This document shows positions 8,994 to 17,536 of a stretch of 64,000 bases of DNA, one piece after another (within the stretch, counting starts at the first letter, position 1; each line of letters starts with the position of its first letter). The stretch is from Nocardioides albus (lineage in GTDB: Bacteria; Actinomycetota; Actinomycetes; Propionibacteriales; Nocardioidaceae): the NCBI RefSeq assembly GCF_014648255.1, contig NZ_BMQT01000005.1, forward strand, positions 80,017 to 144,016, read 5' to 3'. Below the pieces are notes generated by a model, which was given only the letters and a program-made list of their open reading frames with translations, was not told the origin of the DNA and made no database searches. The translations under genes were made by a program, and so were the position numbers.

Positions 8994-10522
8994 GCGGGGA
9001 GCCGATCGTGTTACATGAGCCCACGCCGCAGCAGAAGCGGATCGTCATCATCGGTGGCGGCATGGCCGCGGCGCGGCTGGTCGAGGGACTGGTCGCACGG
9101 GGCCTCGGTCCGCAGACGACCGTGCTCGCGGAGGAGCAACACGCTCCGTACAACCGGATCCTTCTCTCCGCCGTGCTCGAGGGCACCCACCGCCCCGGGG
9201 CGCTCGCGCTGCGCGAGAAGCAGTGGTACGCCGACAGGGGAGTCGACCTCCGTCTGGGCAGCCTCGTCGTCGACATCCACCGCGACACCAAGACGGTCGA
9301 GCTCGCCGGCCGGACGACCGTCCCCTACGACCAGGTCGTCCTCGCCACGGGGGCGATCCCGAGCCTGCCGCCGATCCGCGGCGTCGTGCGGCTGGACGGC
9401 TCGATGGACCCGCGGGTGCAGGCTTTCCGCAGTCTCGACGACTGTGCTCGTCTGCTCGATGCCATCCGAGGGGAGGTTGTGAACCTGAGCGCGGACCCTG
9501 GGTCACTCTCAGGTTCACAACCTCACCCCACGGTGCGGCACGCCGTCGTCGTCGGCGGTGGGCTGCTCGGCCTGCAGGTCGCCAGGGCACTATCCGTACG
9601 TGGAATCGCCACCGAGATCGTCGAGGGCCGCGATCACCTGCTGAACAGCCAGGTCGGCACGACCGCGGGCAAGGTGCTCAAGCGGTCGATGGCCCAGCTC
9701 GGCACCCAGGTCTACCTCGGCGCCCGCGCGACCCGGCTGACCGACGAGGGACTCAAGCTCGACAACGGCTACACCCTCGAGACCGACCTGGTTGTGCTCA
9801 CCGCCGGCGGCCGGCCGCGCGCCAACCTCGCCCGCCGCGCCGAGCTCACCGTCAACCGCGGCATCGTCGTAGACGACCAGCTGCGCAGCGTCGACGACCC
9901 GGATGTCTACGCCATCGGCGACTGCGCCGAGCACAACGCGACCGTGACCGGCTTCGTCTCACCGGCGTGGGAGCAGGCCGGGGTTCTCGCCGAGGTCCTC
10001 GCCGGCAACCAGGCGACCTACGAAGGACACCGCGTCGTCGCCCGGCTGCGCGCCACCGACCTCGACGTCTGCGTCCTCGGCGAGCCCGAGAACGAGACGG
10101 GCGAGGTCGTCGAGATCGCCAACCCGGTCAAGGGCACGCACCGCAAGCTGGTCGTACGCGATGGCCGCATCGTCGCGGGAGCCCTCGTCGGTGACCTGAG
10201 CCGGGTCGGCCTGATCACCCAGGCCTTCGACCGGCAGACGGTGCTCGGCGAGCACGAGGCCGGGCAGCTGTTGCTGCCTGAGCCGTCCTCGACGGGTTCG
10301 TCAGGTGTACCGCAGCTCCCCGACGATGCGGAGATCTGTGCCTGCGCCGGCGTCACCGCCGGCGCGATCCGGGCATGCCAGTCCCTCGAGGACGTACGCG
10401 ACACCACCCGTGCCACCACCGGTTGCGGTGGCTGCGCACCGTCCGTCCGCCAGCTTCTCGCCACCCGCCAGACAAGTCCGCTCCCCAAAAGTTTGCGCAC
10501 AGTGGAAGGAACCCCGTCATGA
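8990..10522 (+). CDS. nasB: FAD/NAD(P)-dependent oxidoreductase with BFD-like [2Fe-2S] domain; nitrate reductase electron-transfer protein
   Basis: A 510-residue protein like the N-terminal half of NirB. An FAD-binding GGGMAAARL motif lies near residue 23, an NAD-binding GGGLLGLQVARAL about residues 186-198, the FAD-binding YAIGDCAEH near residue 305, and a C-terminal BFD-like cluster with CACAG and GCGGCAP supplies four Cys. It would move electrons from NAD(P)H to the nitrate reductase encoded just upstream. It overlaps both neighbours by 3-4 bases (ATGA). An odd segment, residues about 162-179, is encoded by a perfect 17-bp inverted repeat (9473-9524). The symbol follows Bacillus NasB and is a role assignment, not proof of orthology. 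Confidence 0.8.
   Translation: MSGEPIVLHEPTPQQKRIVIIGGGMAAARLVEGLVARGLGPQTTVLAEEQHAPYNRILLSAVLEGTHRPGALALREKQWYADRGVDLRLGSLVVDIHRDTKTVELAGRTTVPYDQVVLATGAIPSLPPIRGVVRLDGSMDPRVQAFRSLDDCARLLDAIRGEVVNLSADPGSLSGSQPHPTVRHAVVVGGGLLGLQVARALSVRGIATEIVEGRDHLLNSQVGTTAGKVLKRSMAQLGTQVYLGARATRLTDEGLKLDNGYTLETDLVVLTAGGRPRANLARRAELTVNRGIVVDDQLRSVDDPDVYAIGDCAEHNATVTGFVSPAWEQAGVLAEVLAGNQATYEGHRVVARLRATDLDVCVLGEPENETGEVVEIANPVKGTHRKLVVRDGRIVAGALVGDLSRVGLITQAFDRQTVLGEHEAGQLLLPEPSSTGSSGVPQLPDDAEICACAGVTAGAIRACQSLEDVRDTTRATTGCGGCAPSVRQLLATRQTSPLPKSLRTVEGTPS
9473..9524. repeat. Perfect 17-bp inverted repeat inside a coding region
   Basis: Positions 9473-9489 (GAGGTTGTGAACCTGAG) are exactly reverse complementary to 9508-9524, with an 18-base loop. 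It lies in frame between the first FAD region and the NAD-binding GGG motif of the oxidoreductase, adding the residues EVVNLSADPGSLSGSQPH, which look like a linker rather than conserved fold. Confidence 0.9.
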
Positions 10523-13176
10523 GCCCTCACCTCCGCAAGAAGGTCGTCGTCGTCGGCCACGGCATGGTCGGTCACCGTTTCGTGACCGCCGCGATCGAGC
10601 GCGGTCTCACCGAGACGCACGACATCGTGGTGTTCGGTGAGGAGCCACGTCCGGCGTACGACCGGGTCGCCCTCACCAGCTTCTTCGAGGTCGGCGCCGA
10701 GGCACTCTCCTTCCTGCCCTCCGGCGTCTACGAGGACCCGCGGGTCACCCTGCGCACCGGCACGAGCGTCATCGAGATCGATCGCGCCGCACAGACCGTG
10801 ATGCTCGCGGACGGCGAGGAGATGGCGTACGACGAGCTGGTGCTCGCGACCGGCGCGGCGCCGTTCGTGCCGCCGGTGCCGGGTGCCGAGCTCGGGAACG
10901 TCTTCGTCTACCGCACGATCGAGGACCTCGAGGCGATCCGTGAGGCCGCGAAGACCGCGAAGTCTGGGGCGGTGATCGGCGGTGGCCTGCTCGGGCTGGA
11001 GGCGGCCAACGCGCTGCACCAGCTCGGCGTCAAGACCCACGTGGTCGAGCTCGCGCCGCGGCTGATGGCCGTGCAGGTCGACGACGCCGGCGGCAACACG
11101 CTCAAGCGCCACATCGAGAAGCTCGGCCTCACCGTGCACACCGGCGTGATGACCGAATCGATCGCGCCGGATTCCGTCGCCGAGATCTCGGTCGTGGACG
11201 AGGACGAGAGCGGCGTGCTCGACGGCAAGGTCAGCGCCCTGAAGTTCAAGGACGTCGAGGAGCCGCTGCCGATCGACATGCTCGTCTTCTCGGCCGGCAT
11301 CCGGCCGCGGGACGCGCTCGCGCGCGCCGCCGGCCTGGACCTGGCCGAGCGCGGCGGCGTGCTGGTCGACGAGCAGTGCCGCTCCTCTGACCCGCACGTG
11401 TGGGCGGTCGGCGAGTGCGCCGCGCCCGGCGGCAGGATGTACGGCCTGGTGGCGCCTGGCTACGACATGGCCGAGGTCGTCGCTGACGCCCTGCTCGGCG
11501 GGGCCGGCACCTTCACCGGCGCCGACATGTCGACGAAGCTCAAGCTGCTCGGTGTCGACGTCGCGAGCTTCGGTGACGCGCACGGCACCACCGACGAGTG
11601 TCTCGAGCTGACCTACTCCGACGCCGTCGCCGGCGTCTACAAGAAGCTGGTGATCAGCGAGGACGGCACTCGCCTGCTCGGCGGGGTGCTGGTCGGCGAC
11701 GCGAGCGCCTACGGCCTGCTCCGGCCGATGGTCGCGTCCGGCATCCCGCTTCCGGAGAACCCGGAGGAGCTGATCCTCCCCCAGTCCACGGGCGGTGGGG
11801 GAGGCATCCAGCTTCCGCCGGAGGCGCAGATCTGCTCCTGCAACAACGTCACCCGCGGTGACATCGAGGCGGCCGTCGACAACGGCTGCGAGAGCGCGGC
11901 GGACGTCACCAAGTCGACCAAGGCCGGGAGCACCTGTGGTTCCTGCAAGGTGCAGGTGAAGAAGATCGTCGAGGACTACTTCACCGCTCAGGGCAAGACC
12001 GTCGACACGAGCCTGTGCGAGCACTTCAAGATGACCCGCGCCGAGCTCTTCGACGTGGTGCTGATCCACGGCTACAAGACCTTCGACCAGATCATCGAGG
12101 CCCACGGCACCGGCCGCGGCTGCGACCTGTGCAAGCCCGCCGTCGCGAGCATCCTGGCGAGCCAGCTCAACGGGCACGTGCTGGCCAAGGAGAACCGCAA
12201 GCTCCAGGACACCAACGACGCCTACCTGGCCAACCTCCAGAAGAACGGCTCCTACTCGGTCGTCCCGCGCATCCCCGGCGGCGAGATCACTCCCGAGGGC
12301 CTGATCGTGATCGGTGAGGTGGCCAAGGAGTTCGGCCTCTACACCAAGATCACCGGCGGCCAGCGCATCGACATGTTCGGCGCCCGGATGGAGGACCTCC
12401 CCGCGATCTGGAAACGCCTGGTCGACGCCGGGTTCGAGTCGGGCCACGCGTACGGGAAGTCGCTGCGGACCGTGAAGTCCTGCGTCGGCTCGACCTGGTG
12501 CCGCTACGGCGTCCAGGACTCCGTCGGCCTCGCGATCATGCTGGAGACCCGCTACCGCGGGCTGCGCTCGCCGCACAAGCTCAAGGGTGGCGTCTCCGGG
12601 TGCGCCCGCGAGTGCGCGGAGGCCCGCGGCAAGGACTTCGGTGTCATCGCCACCGAGAAGGGCTGGAACCTGTACGTCGGGGGCAACGGTGGCGCCATCC
12701 CGGCCCACGCCCAGCTGCTCGCCGGTGACCTGAGCACCGAGGAGCTGGTCAGCTACCTCGACCGCTTCCTCATGTACTACGTACGCACCGCCGACCGCCT
12801 CCAGCGCACCTCGACCTGGATCGACTCCCTCGACGGCGGCCTGGACCGGGTGCGCGAGGTCGTGGTCGACGACGTCCTCGGCCTGGGCACCGAGCTAGAG
12901 GCCGCGATGGCCGCGCACGTCGACGGCTACTTCGACGAGTGGAAGGCGACGATCGAGGACCCGGAGAAGCTGAAGCGGTTCGTCTCCTTCGTCAACGCCC
13001 CGGACATCCCGGACCCCAACATCTCCTTCGGGTCCACCCGCGGCCAGATCGTCCCGGAGGTGGGCGAGGAGCCGGCCGCTGTCGGTCGAAGCGGAGCCCG
13101 AGACAATCAGACTGGCCCGGTCTCGCTCGGTTCCTCGATCCCGATCGGTTTGCCCACCTTGGAGGAGACGCGATGA
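10519..13176 (+). CDS. nirB: Nitrite reductase (NADH) large subunit
   Basis: 885 residues. The FAD/NAD oxidoreductase part opens with VVVVGHGMVGHRF and has GGGLLGLEAANAL; a BFD-like domain follows with ICSCNNVTRGDI and STCGSCK. The siroheme/[4Fe-4S] half has the Cys ligand pairs CVGSTWC and CARECAE. The enzyme reduces nitrite to ammonium in the cytoplasm using NAD(P)H. I chose ATG 10519, which overlaps the preceding stop, over an upstream in-frame start because the upstream residues belong to the other gene. The last 30 residues (GRSGARDNQTG onward) look like translated intergenic repeat rather than family sequence. Confidence 0.93.
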   Translation: MSPHLRKKVVVVGHGMVGHRFVTAAIERGLTETHDIVVFGEEPRPAYDRVALTSFFEVGAEALSFLPSGVYEDPRVTLRTGTSVIEIDRAAQTVMLADGEEMAYDELVLATGAAPFVPPVPGAELGNVFVYRTIEDLEAIREAAKTAKSGAVIGGGLLGLEAANALHQLGVKTHVVELAPRLMAVQVDDAGGNTLKRHIEKLGLTVHTGVMTESIAPDSVAEISVVDEDESGVLDGKVSALKFKDVEEPLPIDMLVFSAGIRPRDALARAAGLDLAERGGVLVDEQCRSSDPHVWAVGECAAPGGRMYGLVAPGYDMAEVVADALLGGAGTFTGADMSTKLKLLGVDVASFGDAHGTTDECLELTYSDAVAGVYKKLVISEDGTRLLGGVLVGDASAYGLLRPMVASGIPLPENPEELILPQSTGGGGGIQLPPEAQICSCNNVTRGDIEAAVDNGCESAADVTKSTKAGSTCGSCKVQVKKIVEDYFTAQGKTVDTSLCEHFKMTRAELFDVVLIHGYKTFDQIIEAHGTGRGCDLCKPAVASILASQLNGHVLAKENRKLQDTNDAYLANLQKNGSYSVVPRIPGGEITPEGLIVIGEVAKEFGLYTKITGGQRIDMFGARMEDLPAIWKRLVDAGFESGHAYGKSLRTVKSCVGSTWCRYGVQDSVGLAIMLETRYRGLRSPHKLKGGVSGCARECAEARGKDFGVIATEKGWNLYVGGNGGAIPAHAQLLAGDLSTEELVSYLDRFLMYYVRTADRLQRTSTWIDSLDGGLDRVREVVVDDVLGLGTELEAAMAAHVDGYFDEWKATIEDPEKLKRFVSFVNAPDIPDPNISFGSTRGQIVPEVGEEPAAVGRSGARDNQTGPVSLGSSIPIGLPTLEETR

Positions 13177-13523
13177 CCGAGACCCAGACCCAGCCCGTGA
13201 CGTACATCGCCGTCTGTCGCCTCGACGACATCGACCCGGAGACGGGCATCGCCGCGCTGGTGCGCGGGGAGGCAGTCGCCGTCTTCCGGACCGTCGACGA
13301 CCGTGTCTTCGCGTTGTCGAACTTCGACCCGTACGGCCATGCCTCGGTGCTCGCCCGCGGCATCGTCGGGACGCGTGGCGAGGTGCCGTTCGTGGCGTCG
13401 CCGCTGCTCAAGCAGCCGTTCTCGCTGGAGACCGGGGAGTGTCTCGACGATCCGTCGGTGTCGGTCGCGACCTACGAGGTCGACGTCGTCGATGGGGAGG
13501 TACGCGTCGGGGCGCGCCGCTGA
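13173..13523 (+). CDS. nirD: Nitrite reductase small subunit, Rieske-like fold
   Basis: A 116-residue protein with the NirD fold: YIAVCRLDDIDPETGIAALV, then VAVFRTVDDRVFALSNFDPYGHASVLARGIVG and a C-terminal SPLLKQPFSLETGECLDDP. As is usual for NirD, the Cys/His pairs that bind [2Fe-2S] in true Rieske proteins are absent. It partners NirB; its ATG overlaps the nirB stop. GGAGGAG at 13161-13167 supplies a ribosome binding site. Confidence 0.92.
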   Translation: MTETQTQPVTYIAVCRLDDIDPETGIAALVRGEAVAVFRTVDDRVFALSNFDPYGHASVLARGIVGTRGEVPFVASPLLKQPFSLETGECLDDPSVSVATYEVDVVDGEVRVGARR

Positions 13524-13546
13524 TGGCTCGCCACTAGGGTGGCGTC

Positions 13547-14032
13547 ATGAGCGATGCTGTTCTCGAGGCGAAGCTGTCCGCGATGCCATGGTCGACGCGT
13601 CGCTGGGTCAGCGTGGGCGCGTCGCTGGTGCTGACCCCGCTCGGTCTCGCGCTGGCGATGACCGGCGGATATCGCCACGCCATCGACGCCTCCAGGTTGG
13701 GCACCTCCGGCGTCGGGATCGTCCTGGTGCTGCTGGGTGTGCTGCTGCTCTTCGTGGTGGCGGCTGCCGGCCGGATCGCCGGCATCGGCCCGGTCGTCGC
13801 CGGGGTGGCGTACGGCGGGTTCGGGCTGATCTCGCTCTTCTCCCAGGAGATCCTGTGGAACCTGACGAACCTGATCGGCATCCAAGCACTCCAGTACGGC
13901 GTGTTCAGCTATTACGGGGTCATGCTGCCGGCTGTCGGCGCACTCCTGATCGGCGCCGGCCTGTCCGGCCGATGGAGTCACGACCCGGCCGAGAGCTCGG
14001 CCCGCCCGACCGGTCCCATCGTCGAGCTCTAG
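13547..14032 (+). CDS. Small integral membrane protein, unknown function
   Basis: 161 residues with four hydrophobic segments (for example VSVGASLVLTPLGLALAM and IVLVLLGVLLLFVVAAAG). No family was recognised with certainty. A TAGGGT box at 13535-13540 lies 6 nt before the ATG, the arrangement of a leaderless transcript, so this gene probably has its own promoter even though it follows nirD by only 23 bases. Confidence 0.7.
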   Translation: MSDAVLEAKLSAMPWSTRRWVSVGASLVLTPLGLALAMTGGYRHAIDASRLGTSGVGIVLVLLGVLLLFVVAAAGRIAGIGPVVAGVAYGGFGLISLFSQEILWNLTNLIGIQALQYGVFSYYGVMLPAVGALLIGAGLSGRWSHDPAESSARPTGPIVEL

Positions 14033-14117
14033 GAGCCGTGAGGCCGTGAGGGAAAGTTAGCGCCGGCGATCCGAACACCCTGCGTACGGCGAAATGCGAT
14101 CGACGCAGGGTGGATCC

Positions 14118-15272
14118 ATGGCGGTGGAGAAGGCGCAGGAGATCTACGATTCGGATGTGGACACTGGCGCGCTGAGCGGCTTCCGCGTCGGGGTGACCGC
14201 CGCGCGGAAGGCCGAGGAGCAGATCAACCTGCTCGAGAGGCGGGGGGCTCACGTGGTGTGGGCCCCGGCGCTCTCCGTCGACCCCAACCGGGTCGACGCC
14301 GGGTCGTTGCGCGCGGTGACCGAGCAGATCATCGGCCACCGCGTCGACATGTTCCTGGCGACGACCGGCATCGGGACCCGGGCGTGGTTCGACGCCGCCG
14401 AGGAGTGGGGACTCATCGACCCGCTCCTGGAGACGCTCGGCGGAGCCGAGATCCTGGCGCGCGGCCCGAAGTCGGTCGGTGCGCTCCGGCGGCGCGGGCT
14501 CCGCGAGCTGTGGGCGCCCGAGTCGGAGGAGTTCGACGACGTCCTGGAGCATCTGCGGGGACGCGACCTGACCGGCAAGCGGATCGTGGTGCAGGAGCAC
14601 GGGCAGTCGCTGTCGATGGTCGCGCACGCGCTGACCCGGCAGGGTGCCGAGGTCATCAACGTGGTCGTCTATCGGGTCGAGTCGGCCTCCGACCCGGAGC
14701 CGATGTTCCGGCTGGTCGAGACGTTGGCCGACGGCGAGCTGGATGCGGTCACCTTCACCTCCGCCCCGGCGGTGGCTGCCTTCATGCAGGCAGCCGGGTC
14801 GGTCGGTCTCCGCGACGAGATCGTCGCGGCCTTCCAGGCCGACGTGGTCGCGGCCTGTGTCGGTCCGGTGACCGCAGCGGCCTTCGAGATGTGGGGCGTA
14901 CCCACGATGATCCCGGACCGATCCCGCACCGCCGCCATGGTCAAGATGCTCGAGGCCGAGCTGCCGCTGCGGCGCTCCGGGCTGATGATCGAGCTCGCCG
15001 GCGGCCACCAGCTGCTGCTCCACGACGACGCGGTCATCCTGGACGGCGCCGAGGTGAAGCTCTCCCCGGCGCCCGCAGCGGTCCTGAGCGCGCTCGTTGC
15101 CATCCCCGGCAACGTCGTCTCCCGGCCGGCTCTGCTGGCGATGCTCCCTTCCGGCACCGCCGGCTCCGAGCACGCGGTGGAGATGGCCGTCGCCCGGCTC
15201 CGGTCCGCGCTCGGGACGAAAGCCGTCCAGACCGTGGTGAAGCGCGGCTATCGTCTGGCGGTTGCCCAGTGA
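14118..15272 (+). CDS. Uroporphyrinogen-III synthase with C-terminal winged-helix domain
   Basis: 384 residues from ATG 14118; an ATG at 14094 would add eight. Residues 1-270 match the HemD fold (GFRVGVTAARKAEEQINLLERRGA, DLTGKRIVVQEHG, FTSAPAVAAFMQAAG, ACVGPVTAAAFEMWGVP). The last 90 residues are an OmpR/PhoB-type winged helix (LSPAPAAVLSALVAIPGNVVSR, VEMAVARLRSALG, VKRGYRLAV). Such fusions are common in actinobacteria and may combine tetrapyrrole synthesis with DNA binding. Placed between nitrite reductase and a sirohydrochlorin chelatase, it may serve siroheme supply or regulate the nitrate genes. Confidence 0.85.
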   Translation: MAVEKAQEIYDSDVDTGALSGFRVGVTAARKAEEQINLLERRGAHVVWAPALSVDPNRVDAGSLRAVTEQIIGHRVDMFLATTGIGTRAWFDAAEEWGLIDPLLETLGGAEILARGPKSVGALRRRGLRELWAPESEEFDDVLEHLRGRDLTGKRIVVQEHGQSLSMVAHALTRQGAEVINVVVYRVESASDPEPMFRLVETLADGELDAVTFTSAPAVAAFMQAAGSVGLRDEIVAAFQADVVAACVGPVTAAAFEMWGVPTMIPDRSRTAAMVKMLEAELPLRRSGLMIELAGGHQLLLHDDAVILDGAEVKLSPAPAAVLSALVAIPGNVVSRPALLAMLPSGTAGSEHAVEMAVARLRSALGTKAVQTVVKRGYRLAVAQ

Positions 15273-15366
15273 CCCGGCGGTCAGAATCGCGCACGTGTCG
15301 GGAAACGGCGGCCGATGCGGCGGCCGGGCCTGCGACTTTCGCGCATATGCGGGCAAGTGAGCGCCG

Positions 15367-16050
15367 ATGACGCGGCTCGTCGTGGTTGCGCATGGGACTC
15401 GGCAGCTGCTCGGCAACGCCGTCGCATCGATCATCGCCAAGCGGGCCGGTCGCGCGCTGGGGATGGAGTCGAAGGCCGCGTACGTCGAGCTCTGCGAGCC
15501 GCTGCTGACCGACGTCCTGGCTGACGGGCATCCCTCCGTAGTGGTCCCGCTGCTGCTCTCGACCGGCTATCACATCAAGGTCGACCTGCCGCAGGCCGCC
15601 GAAGGGCTGCCGGTGACGATGGGCAGCGCGCTCGGCCCGGATCCGCTGCTCGCCTCGGCGCAGGTCTCCCGGCTGGTCGCGGCGGGTGCTGCGCCCGGCG
15701 GGCCGGTGGTTCTGGTCGCTGCCGGCTCCAACGATCCCGATGCTCGCGCCGACATCGCGGCGGCCGGTCTGCTGCTGGAGCAGGCCTGGGGTGGTCCGGT
15801 CCGGGTCGCCACGGTCTCCGGCTCCGGCGCTCCGCCCCTCGACCAGGTCGTACGCCCCGGCGACGCCGTCTCGCCCTACCTGCTCGCCCCCGGCTTCTTC
15901 TCGGACCTCGTCCGCTCACGCTCCTCGGCTGCGGGCGCGGAGACCGTCGCCGACGTCATCGGCCCGCATCCTGACGTGATCGAGCTCGTCGTACGCCGCG
16001 CCTCCGCCCTCCTCGCCGAGGTCGGCGGCGGGCAGGCACAGGTCGGGTAG
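15367..16050 (+). CDS. Sirohydrochlorin chelatase, CbiX/SirB type
   Basis: 227 residues with two tandem CbiX-like halves. The first has LVVVAHGTRQ with the catalytic-type His and VPLLLSTGYHIKVDLP; the second has VVLVAAGSNDPDAR and VSPYLLAPGFFSDLVR. The family inserts Fe2+ (siroheme) or Co2+ (cobalamin) into sirohydrochlorin in the cytoplasm. Next to nirB, whose product needs siroheme, the ferrochelatase role is the more likely one; metal specificity cannot be read from sequence. Confidence 0.85.
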   Translation: MTRLVVVAHGTRQLLGNAVASIIAKRAGRALGMESKAAYVELCEPLLTDVLADGHPSVVVPLLLSTGYHIKVDLPQAAEGLPVTMGSALGPDPLLASAQVSRLVAAGAAPGGPVVLVAAGSNDPDARADIAAAGLLLEQAWGGPVRVATVSGSGAPPLDQVVRPGDAVSPYLLAPGFFSDLVRSRSSAAGAETVADVIGPHPDVIELVVRRASALLAEVGGGQAQVG

Positions 16051-16128
16051 GCGCGGGGCGTCTGTCCCGCTCGAACCCGCCGAGTCGGCGCAAATGTCCC
16101 GGCAGCCCCGCGAGCCCAGGGATTGCCC

Positions 16129-16330
16129 ACCGAGTTACCTCGGTCAGCGCCCACTGCTTTCGCGGAGTTCCGCGAGGGGAGTGAGCGTCTGCCGAGTTAC
16201 CTCGGTGAGCATCCGCCCGACCGCCGACATCCCACGAGCCCCGGTGACTGCCCACCGAGTTACCTCGGTCAGCATCCGCCCCCGCTCTCTGCCAAGGCCT
16301 GCCGAGGGCTGCCGAGGGCTGCCGAGGACC
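16129..16330. repeat. Hairpin-rich intergenic repeat array
   Basis: Lies between the convergent chelatase and argJ genes. ACCGAGTTACCTCGGT, a 6-bp-arm palindrome, occurs at 16129-16144 and 16254-16269, with its CCGAG...CTCGG core again at 16192-16205. CGCGGAGTTCCGCG (16161-16174) is another small palindrome. Three tandem decamers GCCGAGGGCT-like follow at 16301-16330. No open frame here looks coding. It may act as a two-way transcription stop or be a scattered repeat family. Confidence 0.8.
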
Positions 16331-16331
16331 G

Positions 16332-17480
16332 TCAGGTCGTGTAGTCGGCGTTGATGCGGATGTAGCCGTCGGTGAGGTCGCAGCCGTAGACGGTGAACTC
16401 ACCCGAGGCGATGCCGAGGTCCACCTCGATGGAGACGTCGTCCCCGGACAGATAAGTCGACAAATCGGCCAGTAGATTTTCGGAGACCTGGGCGGGGTAG
16501 GTCTCGGTGCCACCGAAGGCGATGCGTACCTGCTCGGGGGAGACGTCGGTCTCGTCGTGGAGCTTGCCGATCGCCATCGCGACCCGGCCCCAGTTGGGGT
16601 CGGCGCCGTGGACGGCGGTCTTGACCAGGGGAGAGTTGACGATGGCCTTGCCGACCCGCTTGGCCTGGGCGTCGTCGCGGGCGCCGCTGACCGAGACCGT
16701 GATCAGCTTGGAGGCGCCCTCGCCGTCGGAGGCGATCTTCTTCACCAGCGCGAGCGCGGCGTCGTAGAGCGCCGCTTCGAACTCGCCGAGGTCGACCGCG
16801 CCCGCGGCCCCCGAGGCGAAGATCGCGGCGGTGTCTGAGGTCGAGGTGTCGGTGTCGATCGAGACGGCGTTGTAGGTGCGGTCGACGACCCGGCGGAAGG
16901 CTGCGTCGAGCTCGGCGGCAGGCACCGCGGCGTCGGTGAAGAAGTAGGTCAGCATCGTGGCCATGTCGGGCTCGAGCATCCCGACGCCCTTCGCGATCCC
17001 GGTGATCGTCGCAGCGCCGACGGTCCGGGTCTCGATCTTGGCGATCGTGTCGGTCGTCATGATCGCTGCTGCCGCGGCGTCGAAGTCGGCCGCGCCGGCG
17101 GTCCCGACGAGTTTCTCGAGAGCCGGGACGAGCACGTCCATCGGATACTGCACGCCGATAACGCCCGTCGAGGCGACCAGCAGCTCCTCGGGACGGACCC
17201 CGACGATCTCGGCCGCCAGGCGGCGTACCTCCGCGGCGTCGGCCTCACCCGTCGGGCCGGTCGCGACGTTCGCGTTCTTGGAGATGGTCACCATCCCGCG
17301 GAACGCGGAGACGTCGGAAGCCCGGGAGAGCAGCACCGAGGCGCCGGCGAAGCGGGATCGGGTGAAGACCGCCGCGCTCGTGACCGCGCCCGAGGGGGCG
17401 GCGACGACGGCGAAGTCGTCAGCGCCCTCCTTGAGGCCGAGGTTGGCGGTGACTCCGACGAATCCAGCAGGCTGCGACAT
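16332..17480 (-). CDS. argJ: Bifunctional ornithine acetyltransferase/N-acetylglutamate synthase
   Basis: 382 residues, normal length for ArgJ. KGVGMLEPDMATMLTYF carries the self-cleavage site between Ala174 and Thr175, Thr being the catalytic nucleophile of the mature two-chain enzyme. GASKLITVSVSGARDDAQA and ADPNWGRVAMAIG are further signatures. The enzyme moves acetyl from N-acetylornithine to glutamate in arginine synthesis. It stands alone here, without argC, argB or argD. The -10-like TAGAAT (on the minus strand, 17487-17492) is 6 nt before the ATG, suggesting a leaderless mRNA. Confidence 0.92.
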   Translation of the reverse strand: MSQPAGFVGVTANLGLKEGADDFAVVAAPSGAVTSAAVFTRSRFAGASVLLSRASDVSAFRGMVTISKNANVATGPTGEADAAEVRRLAAEIVGVRPEELLVASTGVIGVQYPMDVLVPALEKLVGTAGAADFDAAAAAIMTTDTIAKIETRTVGAATITGIAKGVGMLEPDMATMLTYFFTDAAVPAAELDAAFRRVVDRTYNAVSIDTDTSTSDTAAIFASGAAGAVDLGEFEAALYDAALALVKKIASDGEGASKLITVSVSGARDDAQAKRVGKAIVNSPLVKTAVHGADPNWGRVAMAIGKLHDETDVSPEQVRIAFGGTETYPAQVSENLLADLSTYLSGDDVSIEVDLGIASGEFTVYGCDLTDGYIRINADYTT

Positions 17481-17536
17481 AGCCGGATTCTATGCGGGGC
17501 CGGCCGGTGCCGCCGAGGCATCCCACGGTCGCCGGT

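Noticed and set aside
9973..12708. Long minus-strand open frames opposite nasB and nirB
   Set aside because: They mirror the reading of the real genes (third-base GC effect) and show no domain or start signal.
16050..16330. Possible CRISPR array
   Set aside because: Repeats are short palindromes with irregular spacing and no equal-length spacers or cas genes.
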